A DNA stretch of 32,233 nt from Pelagibacteraceae bacterium. GTDB taxonomy: Bacteria > Pseudomonadota > Alphaproteobacteria > HIMB59 > GCA-002718135. Every line of letters begins with the position of its first letter. Position 1 is the first letter of the stretch. Under the pieces are notes generated by a model. The model saw nothing but the letters and a program-made list of their open reading frames with translations, was not told the origin of the DNA and searched no databases. The stretch is taken from contig JAGFWP010000023.1 in assembly GCA_017639935.1 (NCBI GenBank), positions 1 through 32,233 of the forward strand, given 5' to 3'. The translations under genes were made by a program, and so were the position numbers. Of this stretch, positions 31,770-32,233 are shown in pieces.

Positions 31770-32233
31770 TATTTCATTGATCTGATCATGCACTTATCAT
31801 TAGTTCTTATTTCAATTTTATTTAATATTAAAGATTCAGTAAAAATTGAATAATCGCCATAAAATTCAATTTTCTCAATGTTATTATTATATGATATCAT
31901 CATTGTTTTCATAGACTTAAATTGACTTAAATTATTAATCTTATCTTTTATATTTATTAAATCAGAATAATTATCTGAATTTATAGTGCAAATGACTAGA
32001 TTAATTATACTATTATCAATTAAATGATTTTTTTTCCACCAATTACTAAGATATGAAACTATATAATTATGTAATTCATTTACATTAAATAAATTTAATA
32101 CACCCACTAACAAGAATTTATCTGATTGACTTGAATAATAATCAATCTTTATTTGTAATTCATCATTTTGAATTTTTTTAATATTAATAATTAATATATC
32201 GTTAACATTATATTTTTTTGCTATCTTTGATAG
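31769..32233 (-). CDS. DUF2066 family protein (partial, 3' end)
   Basis: The frame is open from the window edge to the TAA at 31769, 154 residues. The first part reads AKKYNVNDILIINI, then IDYYSSQSDKFLLVGVLNLF, then YIVSYLSNWWKKNHLID. This resembles DUF2066 (COG3249) proteins, whose region A-x-K-Y-x-x-x-x-(V/I)-L-(V/I) and later W-W-K positions match. DUF2066 commonly lies near purMN and hda in alphaproteobacteria; its role is unknown, and relatives carry a signal peptide that is outside this window. A TTG at 32113 is merely internal. It overlaps hda as TAATG. Confidence 0.65.
   Translation of the reverse strand, partial: LSKIAKKYNVNDILIINIKKIQNDELQIKIDYYSSQSDKFLLVGVLNLFNVNELHNYIVSYLSNWWKKNHLIDNSIINLVICTINSDNYSDLINIKDKINNLSQFKSMKTMMISYNNNIEKIEFYGDYSIFTESLILNKIEIRTNDKCMIRSMK

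Noticed and set aside
1-32233. Search for tRNA, rRNA, insertion sequence, CRISPR, prophage or toxin-antitoxin pairs
   Set aside because: No T-arm/anticodon pattern, transposase motif or repeat-spacer structure was seen by eye. The small ORFs at 10286, 12026 and 28281 do not form toxin-antitoxin arrangements.

Overview
The window is very AT-rich and tightly packed, with many 1-8 nt gene overlaps and several convergent gene pairs that overlap or abut. The protein families point to an alphaproteobacterium with a streamlined, probably marine genome. The evidence is the alphaproteobacterial-type SerC, a DUF2066 / DnaA-like (Hda) pair next to aspS, the BMP/Nup-type importer, and a very low GC content. 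A SAR11-like or other AT-rich planktonic lineage is an inference. The serA/serC pair is not expected in cultured Pelagibacter, which are glycine/serine auxotrophs.

Layout. 1-2.5 kb, minus strand: a lytic-transglycosylase-like lipoprotein, an M20 amidohydrolase and the start of an ABC-2 permease. 2.6-4.5 kb: htpG. 4.5-7.8 kb, minus: a DUF1015-serC-serA serine-biosynthesis operon, preceded at 7.83-7.99 kb by what reads as a tandem glycine riboswitch. 8.05-9.4 kb: trpB2. 9.5-12.9 kb: accessory genes, including a mercaptopyruvate-type sulfurtransferase, a DMT exporter, a single-domain rhodanese, an iodotyrosine-deiodinase-like flavoprotein and small membrane proteins.

The centrepiece is 12.9-27.7 kb, fifteen genes for purine uptake and degradation. 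They form two divergent operons leaving a 48-57 nt gap at 21.0 kb. The minus operon holds puuE, uraD, alc, allA, a four-gene nucleoside/nucleobase ABC importer of the BMP/Nup type and a xanthine/guanine phosphoribosyltransferase. The plus operon holds HIU hydrolase, xdhA, xdhB, xdhC, guanine deaminase and the respiratory urate oxidase PuuD. Together they encode every step from guanine or xanthine to glyoxylate plus two urea: guanine > xanthine > urate > 5-hydroxyisourate > OHCU > allantoin > allantoate > ureidoglycolate > glyoxylate. Glyoxylate is one transamination from glycine, the likely ligand of the riboswitch upstream of the serine operon, so the two regions may be metabolically linked (inference).

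27.7-32.2 kb: an AlkA-like DNA glycosylase, an unlisted 58-residue membrane protein, a second DMT transporter, aspS (probably non-discriminating), an Hda-like AAA+ protein and the 3' end of a DUF2066 gene. I saw no tRNA, rRNA, insertion sequence, CRISPR array or phage gene. No gap exceeds about 250 bases, and the largest (7801-8049) holds the riboswitch.
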